This document shows, piece by piece, positions 27,019 through 35,094 of a stretch of DNA of 64,000 nucleotides; position 1 is the stretch's first letter, and each line of letters starts with the position of its first letter. Made by a program: the position numbers and the translations under genes. The stretch covers positions 22,700 to 86,699 of the forward strand of contig CAJUJB010000008.1 in assembly GCA_910586595.1 (NCBI GenBank), read 5' to 3'. The notes beneath the pieces were generated by a model. It was not told where the DNA came from. It saw nothing but the letters and a program-made list of their open reading frames with translations, and ran no database searches. The DNA comes from an uncultured Muribaculaceae bacterium. GTDB taxonomy: Bacteria; Bacteroidota; Bacteroidia; Bacteroidales; Muribaculaceae.

Positions 27019-28881
27019 TCACACCCGCGTCGACCCGATTTTAACCACCTTCATGCCGCAGGACGCACAATCGAAATCAAGTCTGTAAATTCCCGATGGA
27101 TTTTTAAGAAAAAGAGGAGAAGGGAGCCTCGAGCCACCTTTTTCCCGCAGACAGGCGCCTAATTCGCGGCGTATGCAATAGCGGGTAGTCATGACCGTCA
27201 GATCCTCGCCGCGGACAGGACTTACTTCAAGGGCTTTTGATTCAATCCGGGCACCGTGTGACTCATAGAAATGACGTGAATACCGGTTCGATATATTATC
27301 GTGGTACGTGAGCGGGGAAAGAGTCGCAAATTCATCGGCCGCAAGTCTTGAAGAGCTTCGGCGATCGTAGCTGTACGTGGCGGCAGCCACCATATCCAAT
27401 TCTGATAGAACACGGCGGCGGGCGTCTGCAAGCGAAGATAAGGGCACAAAGCGGTTGCCAAGTTTATCTTCTACCTCTGCACACCGGTAGATTGTTCCGC
27501 CTAACTTCTCAAGCGCACGACGCCGGGCTTCCTCCTGCGGTTGTTTTGCTTCGGAATAATCGGAGTCGATAACGCATGTAACGCTGCATCCGCGTTCGTC
27601 AGTCGCTTTGATAGAGAAATGAGCTTCATCTACATTCTCAAGCATAAATCTCACCTCCAAAGTGCGCGTACACGATGCATCGGGTCTATCGAGAATGTCG
27701 AAGAAAGCCTTGTCGTTGTTTCTGTAGAGCTTCATGCCAGCCTTAAGACTATCCAATGGGGTGGCAGGATAAAGAACATTACCTTCAACTTTATTCAAGC
27801 GGAAGCCATTGAACTTGCCATCTGCATCAAAATAGCCCAGACCATCCCCGTTGGCAAGGTCAGCCGAGAGCCGCGCCACAAACGATTTACGACGGCGGTC
27901 GTATGGCGCCGACACGACACCGACAGGCATACCGGCCCATTTAGGGGTATCAAGCGAGGCCATTCGCAGCGAGGCAGCCGGACGTCCATGAAGGAAATAA
28001 TTTGTATAGCCGCGGTTAAACGTGCGGGCCAGATCGGGCACAAATGCCGTTGCACTGCGTCCGTAAGAGGCTCGGCATAAGCCTGGTGTACGGGCAATAA
28101 TTGCGTCCAGAGCTCTCGAATATGCCGCAGTTACATTGGCAACATACCGACCGTCTTTAAGACGGCCCTCAATCTTAAATGAAGATGCCCCCGCCTTTAT
28201 AAGTTCTTCCAGATTCTCCGATTGGTTAAGGTCGCGCAATGAGAGATAATGTTTTTCCGGAGCCACCACACGGCCATCCTTATCAACCAGCTCATAGGGC
28301 AGACGGCACATCTGTGGACATACGCCTCTGTTGGCGCTACGCCCCATGGCCACACAGCCGGCCTGGCAGTCGCCACTATAGCTTACACACAAGGCTCCAT
28401 GAACAAACACCTCAACTGGCACTCCCGACGCGTCGGCACACGCCCGTATCTGGTCTGTCGAAAATTCGCGCGGCAACACAAGCTGGGAGAACCCAGCCTT
28501 GGCCAGCATGGCGGCCTTGGCGGGTGTGCGTATATCACACTGTGTGCTTGCATGCAAGGCGATAGGCGGCAGATTCATCTCCAGATAAGCCATATCCTGC
28601 ACGATTAGTGCGTCAACTCCGGCTGCATATAGCTGACGGACAAGATTGGCGGCGTCTTCAAGCTCATTGTCGAAGAGTATAGTGTTCATCGTCACGTAGA
28701 CACGTGAACGATAACGGTGAGCGAACTCCGCCAGGGCGGCAATATCGCACACACTGTTGCCGGCGGCCGCACGCGCGCCGAATGCCGGGGCACCGATATA
28801 GACGGCATCCGCACCGGCGAGAATGGCTATCCGCCCTACCTCAGCGTTGCGGGCCGGAGCAAGTAGTTCAAGTTTACGCAT
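27019..28881 (-). CDS. U32-family protein with C-terminal DUF3656-like region (RlhA/YdcP type)
   Basis: About 620 residues starting at MRKLELLAPARNAEVG (28881), where the conserved U32 fold begins; an in-frame start 33 bases upstream lies inside the previous gene. The barrel contains AGADAVYIGAPAFGARA and the family's cysteine cluster (HGALCVSYSGDCQAGC, RGVCPQMCRLPYEL), which is known in RlhA and TrhP to relate to RNA hydroxylation and Fe-S binding. Length and C-terminal extension fit RlhA (23S rRNA C2501 hydroxylation in E. coli), so an RNA-modifying rather than protease role is inferred. Its ATG overlaps the stop of the PHP gene by 8 bases. It is last in a five-gene run. Confidence 0.85.
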   Translation of the reverse strand: MRKLELLAPARNAEVGRIAILAGADAVYIGAPAFGARAAAGNSVCDIAALAEFAHRYRSRVYVTMNTILFDNELEDAANLVRQLYAAGVDALIVQDMAYLEMNLPPIALHASTQCDIRTPAKAAMLAKAGFSQLVLPREFSTDQIRACADASGVPVEVFVHGALCVSYSGDCQAGCVAMGRSANRGVCPQMCRLPYELVDKDGRVVAPEKHYLSLRDLNQSENLEELIKAGASSFKIEGRLKDGRYVANVTAAYSRALDAIIARTPGLCRASYGRSATAFVPDLARTFNRGYTNYFLHGRPAASLRMASLDTPKWAGMPVGVVSAPYDRRRKSFVARLSADLANGDGLGYFDADGKFNGFRLNKVEGNVLYPATPLDSLKAGMKLYRNNDKAFFDILDRPDASCTRTLEVRFMLENVDEAHFSIKATDERGCSVTCVIDSDYSEAKQPQEEARRRALEKLGGTIYRCAEVEDKLGNRFVPLSSLADARRRVLSELDMVAAATYSYDRRSSSRLAADEFATLSPLTYHDNISNRYSRHFYESHGARIESKALEVSPVRGEDLTVMTTRYCIRRELGACLREKGGSRLPSPLFLKNPSGIYRLDFDCASCGMKVVKIGSTRV

Positions 28882-29689
28882 GTAGTCGGTCAAGAATAGA
28901 AAAAGCTTCCTCACGTGAGGCCTCTATACGCTCAGGACGATGAGCGTCGCTGTTCACAACAATGGTCACCCCACCTTCAACAAGCTGCGGCAGGTAACGT
29001 TCGCCAGGGAAAAAACGGCCATGTTCTTCGCGGGCCTTTGTGTTCAGCTCAATAGTGAGTTTCCGCTCTATAATCATGTCGATGAGCTGCTGCACAAGCC
29101 CACGGTAATGCGAGCCATCTTCGATACCCGGCGCGAAATATGAGGCGTTCTGCCCTACTTTATCAAAATGACCGAGTATATCGAATCCTCCGGCTTCAAT
29201 CATGTCTCTCGACCGCGAGAAGAATGTATCAACCACATAATCAATATCTCCTCGGAAATGATCGCGCATACGACGCTTGAAACTATCGAAATGGCCGTCT
29301 ATATCGACAGGTTCGCCTGCTTGCGACGGGATGAAATGCACCGAGCCTATGCGGTAGTCGAGAGGGAGCTCACGGAAATATGATACATGCGGGCCCCAGT
29401 CACTCCCTAGGTAATCAATCTCCATCGCTGAGTAGAACCGGCATGAAGCAAATTCCTCCATTTCTTTAATCCTGGCAACCTCTGCCAGAAAGGCCGGCAC
29501 AGCGTCGAAGCTCATATTACATGGCGAAGCTACAGGCACCGGACTATGCGGGGAGAATCCGTAGTGGCGCATTCCACAAGCGACAGCCGCCCGGGCCATG
29601 GTCTCCATGTCGGCGCGGCCGTCGCAGAATTGCGTATGACTGTGAAAATTATATTTACGGGTAGTTGAAATTATACTTACGAAATCCAT
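28874..29689 (-). CDS. PHP-domain histidinol-phosphatase-like protein
   Basis: A 271-residue PHP phosphoesterase. Metal-binding blocks are NFHSHTQFCDG, FSPHSPV, AMEIDYLG, DILGHFDKVGQN and NSDAHRPERI, the pattern of HisJ/HisK-type histidinol-phosphate phosphatases. It would dephosphorylate histidinol phosphate or a similar small phosphate in the cytoplasm. There are no his genes nearby, so the physiological substrate is uncertain. It starts 2 bases after the cstA stop and overlaps the next gene by 8 bases, so it is translationally coupled within the run. Confidence 0.86.
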   Translation of the reverse strand: MDFVSIISTTRKYNFHSHTQFCDGRADMETMARAAVACGMRHYGFSPHSPVPVASPCNMSFDAVPAFLAEVARIKEMEEFASCRFYSAMEIDYLGSDWGPHVSYFRELPLDYRIGSVHFIPSQAGEPVDIDGHFDSFKRRMRDHFRGDIDYVVDTFFSRSRDMIEAGGFDILGHFDKVGQNASYFAPGIEDGSHYRGLVQQLIDMIIERKLTIELNTKAREEHGRFFPGERYLPQLVEGGVTIVVNSDAHRPERIEASREEAFSILDRLHA

Positions 29690-29691
29690 AA

Positions 29692-31146
29692 TTAATATGC
29701 AACATCATGAATCAGACGCCCTGCGCGGCGGAGAACCTCATACCGGGCAAACAGAATCACGCAAATGGCATCGAGAACCGCAGCAACCGACACCCCGGCC
29801 GTCATCGGCAGCCCGAGGCCTTCAGGAGATGGAGCCACCAGAATATAGCTGAGCACTACCATGGTCATGAACACTGCCGGCACCAGACAAATCACATATG
29901 CCTTGCGATGGCGGGCCAGATATACTGTGGCAGCCCAGAGGGTGAAGGCGGCCAATGTCTGATTTGTCCATGCGAAATAACGCCAGAGCACATTGAAGTC
30001 AATCAGCATGAGCACAAATGTACATGCGAAGATAGGCACAGACACAATCAAGCGTTTCATGAGCCTGGACTGATCGAGATTCAAAAAGTCGGCAGCGATA
30101 AGACGAGCCGAACGCAAAGCGGTGTCACCAGTGGTAATCGGGGCAGCGATTACACCCAACAATGCCAGGAATCCTCCGAAGGCACCAAGCCATGTCACGG
30201 AAATATCCTGAACCAGCGCTCCGGCACCTGCATGGGTGCCCATATACTCCGTCAACCCTTCGTAACCTCCGGTAAAAGTGATTGCCGCAGCAGCCCAGAT
30301 CAGAGCCACTATCCCTTCGGCAACCATAGCACCATAGAATACGGGCCGGGCCAAGCGTTCGTTTTTAAGGCATCGGGCCATCATCGGCGATTGTGTGGCA
30401 TGGAATCCTGAAATAGCTCCACAGGCAATGCTGACAAACATCATCGGGAAAATAGGATGACTCTCGGGAGAAGAGTAACGGTTCCACAGACCTTCGCTGA
30501 AGCCGTCGGGAATAGTCTGTGAGCCGAAAAGGAGTACACCAAGCAAGCTCGCAGCCATAAAAAGAAGGGCAAAACCGAAGATAGGATAGAACCGACCGAT
30601 AAGTTTATCAATCGGGAGAACTGTGGCCAGCATGTAATAGGCGAATATCACCGTAATCCAGAATACCGGCGTAGCCCAAGCGGGAGTCATGCCGGCAAGC
30701 AATTGAGCTGGAGTAAGGATAAAAACCGCTCCAACGAGGATAAGCAGCACCATCGATACGACACGCATGACAAGCTTGACAGCTGGGCCAAGTTCCCTGC
30801 CGACAAGTTCTGGCAGAGAATCACCCCCGCTGCGTATCGACATCATTGCGGAAATAAAGTCGTGCACGGCACCACCGAAAATAGTTCCGGCTACAATCCA
30901 AATGAAGGCTGCAGGCCCGAACATAACGCCCATGATGGCGCCGAAAATAGGCCCTAAGCCAGCTATGTTGAGAAACTGGATAAGGAATACCTTCCAGGTT
31001 GGCATTACAATGAAATCGATGCCATCGGCCTTTGTCTGGGCGGGCATAGGCCGCGAAGGGTCAACCCCGAATATCTTCTCGGCAATCAACCCATAGACGA
31101 AGTAGCCTCCGATAAGTACGGCCAGACTGATCAGTAGTGTTGTCAT
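29692..31146 (-). CDS. cstA: CstA-family carbon starvation transporter
   Basis: A 484-residue polytopic membrane protein with about 12-14 hydrophobic helices. CstA signatures include the N-terminal NIAGLGPIFGAIMGVMFGP and the block GAVHDFISAMMSIRSGGDS, with SGFHATQSPMMARC later. It is shorter than E. coli CstA (about 700 residues), as is usual in Bacteroidales. The family imports peptides or pyruvate under carbon limitation. It overlaps the FloA gene by 4 bases (ATGA). Confidence 0.92.
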   Translation of the reverse strand: MTTLLISLAVLIGGYFVYGLIAEKIFGVDPSRPMPAQTKADGIDFIVMPTWKVFLIQFLNIAGLGPIFGAIMGVMFGPAAFIWIVAGTIFGGAVHDFISAMMSIRSGGDSLPELVGRELGPAVKLVMRVVSMVLLILVGAVFILTPAQLLAGMTPAWATPVFWITVIFAYYMLATVLPIDKLIGRFYPIFGFALLFMAASLLGVLLFGSQTIPDGFSEGLWNRYSSPESHPIFPMMFVSIACGAISGFHATQSPMMARCLKNERLARPVFYGAMVAEGIVALIWAAAAITFTGGYEGLTEYMGTHAGAGALVQDISVTWLGAFGGFLALLGVIAAPITTGDTALRSARLIAADFLNLDQSRLMKRLIVSVPIFACTFVLMLIDFNVLWRYFAWTNQTLAAFTLWAATVYLARHRKAYVICLVPAVFMTMVVLSYILVAPSPEGLGLPMTAGVSVAAVLDAICVILFARYEVLRRAGRLIHDVAY

Positions 31147-32126
31147 TCGCGTATCTCGGGAGTTGAGGTGGGGTTAGCCCCCAGTGTCTGGCGCATGGTC
31201 GTATCGGCCTCCATATTGCGCATACGGTAATAATCCATTATGCCCAGATTGCCCGAAAGGAATGCCTGAGCCATAGCCTTGGGCAACTCGCACTCGGCCT
31301 CGATAACCTTGGCGCGGGCCTCTTGAGCGAGAGCCTTCATTTCCTGCTCACGCGCGATGGCCATGGCACGACGCTCCTCGGCCTTGGCCTGGGCAATATT
31401 CTTGTCGGCCTGAGCCTGATCAATCTGGAGGGCGGCGCCGATGTTTCGGCCTATATCAATATCAGCGATGTCGATCGACAGAATCTCGAATGCTGTGCCG
31501 GAGTCGAGACCCTTGCGGAGCACAAGCTTGGAGATTGAGTCCGGATTCTCGAGCACAGTCTTGTGTGTCTCGGCAGAACCGATTGACGATACAATGCCTT
31601 CACCGACACGGGCAAGCACGGTATCCTCACCCGCACCACCGACAAGTTGACGGATATTGGCACGCACGGTTACGCGAGCTTTAGCTATAAGCTGGATGCC
31701 ATCTTTAGCCACTGCAGTTACAGGAGGGGTATCGATGACCTTAGGATTTACGCTCATCTGCACAGCCTGGAACACATCGCGGCCCGCGAGATCGATGGCG
31801 GTGGCCATCTTGAAGCCGAGGTCAATATTGGCTTTAGAGGCCGACACGAGTGCATGAACCACGCGCTCAACATTACCACCGGCAAGATAATGAGCTTCCA
31901 GATCATCTCTGGTCACATCTTTAAGACCAGCTTTGTGAGCCTCAATCAGAGCCCGAACAATGACACTGGCGGGCACCTGACGGATGCGCATCAGCACAAG
32001 CTGCATCAACGAGATCTTCACCCCGCTTACTCTTGCGGAAATCCAAAGGAAAAATGGGCAGTAGTAGAAGAATACAATCAACAGTACTACCGCGAGAACG
32101 ATGAGAAGAATTACTGTAATTTCCAT
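31143..32126 (-). CDS. floA: Flotillin-like protein FloA (UPF0365)
   Basis: A 327-residue FloA-type SPFH protein. An N-terminal membrane hairpin (ITVILLIVLAVVLLIVFFYY) precedes the SPFH domain with VSGVKISLMQLVLMRIRQVP and GRDVFQAVQMSVNPKVIDTP. An Ala/Glu-rich coiled coil (ADKNIAQAKAEERRAMAIAR) follows, then the C-terminal tail. FloA forms membrane microdomains that organise protein complexes. It is often paired with an NfeD protein, but none is encoded here; its partners in the run are a periplasmic TPR protein and CstA. It starts 9 bases after the TPR gene. Confidence 0.93.
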   Translation of the reverse strand: MEITVILLIVLAVVLLIVFFYYCPFFLWISARVSGVKISLMQLVLMRIRQVPASVIVRALIEAHKAGLKDVTRDDLEAHYLAGGNVERVVHALVSASKANIDLGFKMATAIDLAGRDVFQAVQMSVNPKVIDTPPVTAVAKDGIQLIAKARVTVRANIRQLVGGAGEDTVLARVGEGIVSSIGSAETHKTVLENPDSISKLVLRKGLDSGTAFEILSIDIADIDIGRNIGAALQIDQAQADKNIAQAKAEERRAMAIAREQEMKALAQEARAKVIEAECELPKAMAQAFLSGNLGIMDYYRMRNMEADTTMRQTLGANPTSTPEIRE

Positions 32127-32135
32127 TGTATCAGA

Positions 32136-33572
32136 TTATTTGGTTTCAAGACGAATGGCAGCGTTACGCTGCGATACAATTCGGGTACGCATTTGCGCAG
32201 TTTCCTGCTCCGACTGGAGGATTGCATCGGCCACACTGCGGTCGCCTCGGCGGTAACGTTCCCTCAGGCCCTCTTCAGCCGCCAGATGCTTGCGCAGACC
32301 TGCCTCGGAGGCAAGGGCTTCAAGCATAGCCGAGCGTGCGCGCTGATTCCGGAAATCGCTAAGCCGGTAATATACCGAACCATTGCCAAGATCAAGCGCA
32401 AATGAAGGCTGCGCAGATGTATAGTCGGATGATGCATCGGTCTGCTCGGGCAATTTCGAGGCAAGTAAAGCCTTATAATCCACGCCCGGTTTCTGAGTAA
32501 GAGATATATCGGAGAGAAGAGCCAAAGCGCCGAGCTGCGGGTCGTCAGGATCTGCATTTACCCTCACCGACGATGGAATAAACACGTAGATAGTCACCTT
32601 GCCGGGAATCTGGGAACGGTCGCTCGCCCACCAGCCAAGGCCGGAAGCCTCATCAATGGCGAGCAGGTAGTCGTTGTAGGGCGAATTGTATGGCATACCG
32701 ACATTCTGAGGCTGGTAATATTCTTTTCCGCCACCATCTGCATCGGTGCGACGTGTCATGAATATATCGTAACCGCCCAGTGAGTTTTCGCCATTGTTTG
32801 CGAAATAGAGGGTCATACCGTCGGGCATGAGGAAGGGGAAGAGGGCATCTCCACCTTCACCCAGTGATTTATCGAGCGGAGAGGTATGGTCGAGAGTTCC
32901 GTCATCGAGTATATCAGCGCCATATAAGGTGTATACACCCGACGTATCGGCTGCCGCCCAAAGAAGCTCACTTCTATTTTCAGGCATGTAGGCCATTGAG
33001 AGCTCGCTCTGAGAAGCTCCAGCTCCAAGACGGCTCACAGCATCGGCAGGCAGGAGACGCCCCGCCTCGGCTGAAAGTCGGTAAGCCCGGAAGAAATCCG
33101 CACTGTCGACGGTGATAGAGTCGACAATTTCAATACGTTCGACGCGGTCAAGCATATTCCGCATCTGAATCATGCGCGAAGTAAGCTCGTCATAGAGGGC
33201 CGGGGTAGATTTTTTCCCCTTTTTCAAAGCAGCTTCCCACTTGTCAAGATGCTCTTCGGCAGCCTCGACATCATATCGGTCAAGAGCCATTTCGGTAAGC
33301 ATGCGTGAAGCTTCGGCCACTCCTCTACCCTCAGCTACGGTCAGCGGGCCCTTAGCCTGCGCAAAATCGCCTAAGGCATAAAGCGAAGCACCCAGAAAAT
33401 AATTGGCATTTCCATCTTTAGGGGTCTTCTTGACCTGGGGGCGCATTTTCTCTACCACAGTTTCATACTCGCCCTGAGCATAGAGCTTACGGGCATCGTC
33501 GATAGGCCCTGCCCAAACTCCGGCAGCAATGGCTGCGAGGACAGCTGTATATATAAATCTCTGAAGTTTCAT
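32136..33572 (-). CDS. Periplasmic TPR/PD40-type protein
   Basis: About 478 residues, starting at MKLQRFIYTAVLAA (33572), which gives a signal peptide ending near VWAGP. An in-frame start 69 bases upstream would lie over the promoter and is rejected. TPR-like repeats occupy about 25-140 (ARKLYAQGEYETVVEKM, ANYFLGASLYALGDF). A PD40/WD40-like stretch follows (LFPFLMPDGMTLYFANNG, LGGYDIFMTRR), as in the Bacteroidetes family whose longer members end with an OmpA domain. No OmpA domain is present; the C-terminus is a charged helix. Function is not known; a scaffold in the periplasm is inferred. Confidence 0.8.
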   Translation of the reverse strand: MKLQRFIYTAVLAAIAAGVWAGPIDDARKLYAQGEYETVVEKMRPQVKKTPKDGNANYFLGASLYALGDFAQAKGPLTVAEGRGVAEASRMLTEMALDRYDVEAAEEHLDKWEAALKKGKKSTPALYDELTSRMIQMRNMLDRVERIEIVDSITVDSADFFRAYRLSAEAGRLLPADAVSRLGAGASQSELSMAYMPENRSELLWAAADTSGVYTLYGADILDDGTLDHTSPLDKSLGEGGDALFPFLMPDGMTLYFANNGENSLGGYDIFMTRRTDADGGGKEYYQPQNVGMPYNSPYNDYLLAIDEASGLGWWASDRSQIPGKVTIYVFIPSSVRVNADPDDPQLGALALLSDISLTQKPGVDYKALLASKLPEQTDASSDYTSAQPSFALDLGNGSVYYRLSDFRNQRARSAMLEALASEAGLRKHLAAEEGLRERYRRGDRSVADAILQSEQETAQMRTRIVSQRNAAIRLETK

Positions 33573-33591
33573 ATTACAAATCTTGAGATTA

Positions 33592-33599
33592 CAAAGGTA
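33592..33599 (-). promoter_or_regulatory. Promoter -7 box for the TPR-floA-cstA-PHP-U32 run
   Basis: TACCTTTG on the minus strand (33599-33592), 20 bases before the ATG at 33572. No other promoter is seen down to 27019, and the four downstream junctions are 9, -4, 2 and -8 bases, so one transcript is likely. Confidence 0.7.
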
Positions 33600-33604
33600 C
33601 GAAA

Positions 33605-33736
33605 AAAAACTGACAACGGGAGAAACTACCATGAAATCCATCGGGATTATCCATCACCTCCTGTACAAAGAAGTTCCGGTCCATACTTTCCACTTCTAAG
33701 TATTCAACCCAAGCGGTTGAGGCCTTGTCAGTTTTT
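33605..33736 (-). terminator. Wide inverted repeat after the MATE gene, probable terminator
   Basis: AAAAACTGACAA (33605-33616) and its exact complement TTGTCAGTTTTT (33725-33736) flank about 108 bases. Read on the minus strand, the second arm runs into eight Ts. The first arm overlaps the MATE stop codon. The loop contains a small nested hairpin (TCAACC/GGGTTGA). It is an unusually large loop for a terminator. Confidence 0.5.
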
Positions 33737-35018
33737 ATCCTTTTAGTTTATAAATAGCCCATTCCGCAAGCCCTCGTGCAAGCAAGTATGCGTTGAAGGC
33801 CAACCATAGTGCATCATTACCCCATACGGTATGCAATGAGAAATACGTAATGAAAAAGACGAGGATGGCAACTCCCATCGAGATAAGCATGGCGCGCGTG
33901 GCTACAAGACCCACAAAAATACCATCCCAAATAAACGCCAGAAATCCGCATAATGGGATGATGGTTGCCCAAGCGAGATATTGCACCGCCAAGGCGACGA
34001 CGCCTTTATCCTCAGCAAGCATAGCTATAAACCACTCTCCACAAACCGCGTACAGCAAGCCAAACAGGATGGCACACATCACACCGATAGTCAACAACGA
34101 CTTGATCAAGGTCTTCAACATATCAGGTCGGCGCGCGCCTGCATATTTTCCTGCCAGAGCTTCTCCGGCATAGGCAAAACCATCCATGAAGAAGGAAAAC
34201 AACATGAAGAGTTGAAGCAGAATCGCGTTGGCCGCCAATATATCTGCCCCCTGCAGCGCTCCGGCATGGGTGAACCATACCGTAACGGCGACTAAGCAAC
34301 ATGTACGGAGAAATATGTCTATATTGACCTTGAAAAAGGCCGCAAGCTCACTACGCCGCAGAAGTAGGGTTATGGAAGGCAACGCAGGCTTATAACGACG
34401 CCAAACAATTAGTCCTCCGGTCAAAGCTCCCAGCCATTGAGCCACCATGGTGCCGGTGGCCACGCCTTCTATCTTCCACCCGGCGCCGAAGACAAGCGTT
34501 AGACTGACGGCCACATTCACCACATTTGTGCTTATTGCCATCCACATGGCACCTTTTGAGTCCTGCATACCTATCAGCCATCCGGCAAGCGCATACGAGG
34601 CCATTACTGCAGGCGCGCCCCATATACAGATATAAAAATACCGGGCCGCAAGCGTTGCGGTCGCACCGTCGGCGTCCATAAAGTCGAGAACCACATCACA
34701 GAGCGGACGCGAAAGGACAATCATAGCCAAACCGACAGCCAAACCAATCAACAAAGCCCTATAGAGAATCAGCCGACACCGTAAAGTATCGGAGGCCCCG
34801 TAGGCCTGGGCTGTGAATCCGCTCGACCCCATGCGGAGGAAGTTGAATATCCAATACAACATATTGAACATTGTGCCTCCGATGGCTATTGCACTGATGT
34901 ATACCGCGGCTCCGATATGACCGGTTATGGCCACATCAACAAGTCCGAGAATAGGGGTGGTAAGATTGGAGATTATAGCCGGAATGGCTATGGCAAGTAT
35001 TTCTTTGCGGTGTCGCAT
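33735..35018 (-). CDS. MATE-family efflux transporter (DinF/NorM type)
   Basis: About 427 residues starting at MRHRKEILAIAIPAIISN (35018). The reading frame extends 237 bases further upstream, but that part lies within the OPT transporter gene and has no membrane character, so the shorter start is preferred. Twelve hydrophobic helices are visible, with family motifs TPILGLVDVAITGHIG near the N-terminus and AYAGEALAGKYAGAR in the second half. It would export cationic drugs or metabolites by Na+ or H+ antiport; the substrate is unknown. It lies 76 bases after the OPT gene, past a weak hairpin. Confidence 0.9.
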   Translation of the reverse strand: MRHRKEILAIAIPAIISNLTTPILGLVDVAITGHIGAAVYISAIAIGGTMFNMLYWIFNFLRMGSSGFTAQAYGASDTLRCRLILYRALLIGLAVGLAMIVLSRPLCDVVLDFMDADGATATLAARYFYICIWGAPAVMASYALAGWLIGMQDSKGAMWMAISTNVVNVAVSLTLVFGAGWKIEGVATGTMVAQWLGALTGGLIVWRRYKPALPSITLLLRRSELAAFFKVNIDIFLRTCCLVAVTVWFTHAGALQGADILAANAILLQLFMLFSFFMDGFAYAGEALAGKYAGARRPDMLKTLIKSLLTIGVMCAILFGLLYAVCGEWFIAMLAEDKGVVALAVQYLAWATIIPLCGFLAFIWDGIFVGLVATRAMLISMGVAILVFFITYFSLHTVWGNDALWLAFNAYLLARGLAEWAIYKLKG

Positions 35019-35039
35019 GCCGTAAACTGATATGAAATT

Positions 35040-35069
35040 CCCGCCTGCCCTACCGCGGACAGACGGGAG
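35040..35069 (-). terminator. Weak hairpin after the OPT transporter gene
   Basis: On the minus strand, CCCGTCTG and CAGGCGGG pair over 8 bases (one G-U) with a 13-14 base loop, followed by AATTTC. The U-tract is poor, so termination would be partial. Confidence 0.4.
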
Positions 35070-35094
35070 ATCAAATAACTTGGATATAATGTGC

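Noticed and set aside
33589..33684. 31-codon minus-strand frame between the MATE and TPR genes
   Set aside because: It overlaps the terminator-like repeat and the TPR gene promoter, and its last codons are just the T-run; no independent support.
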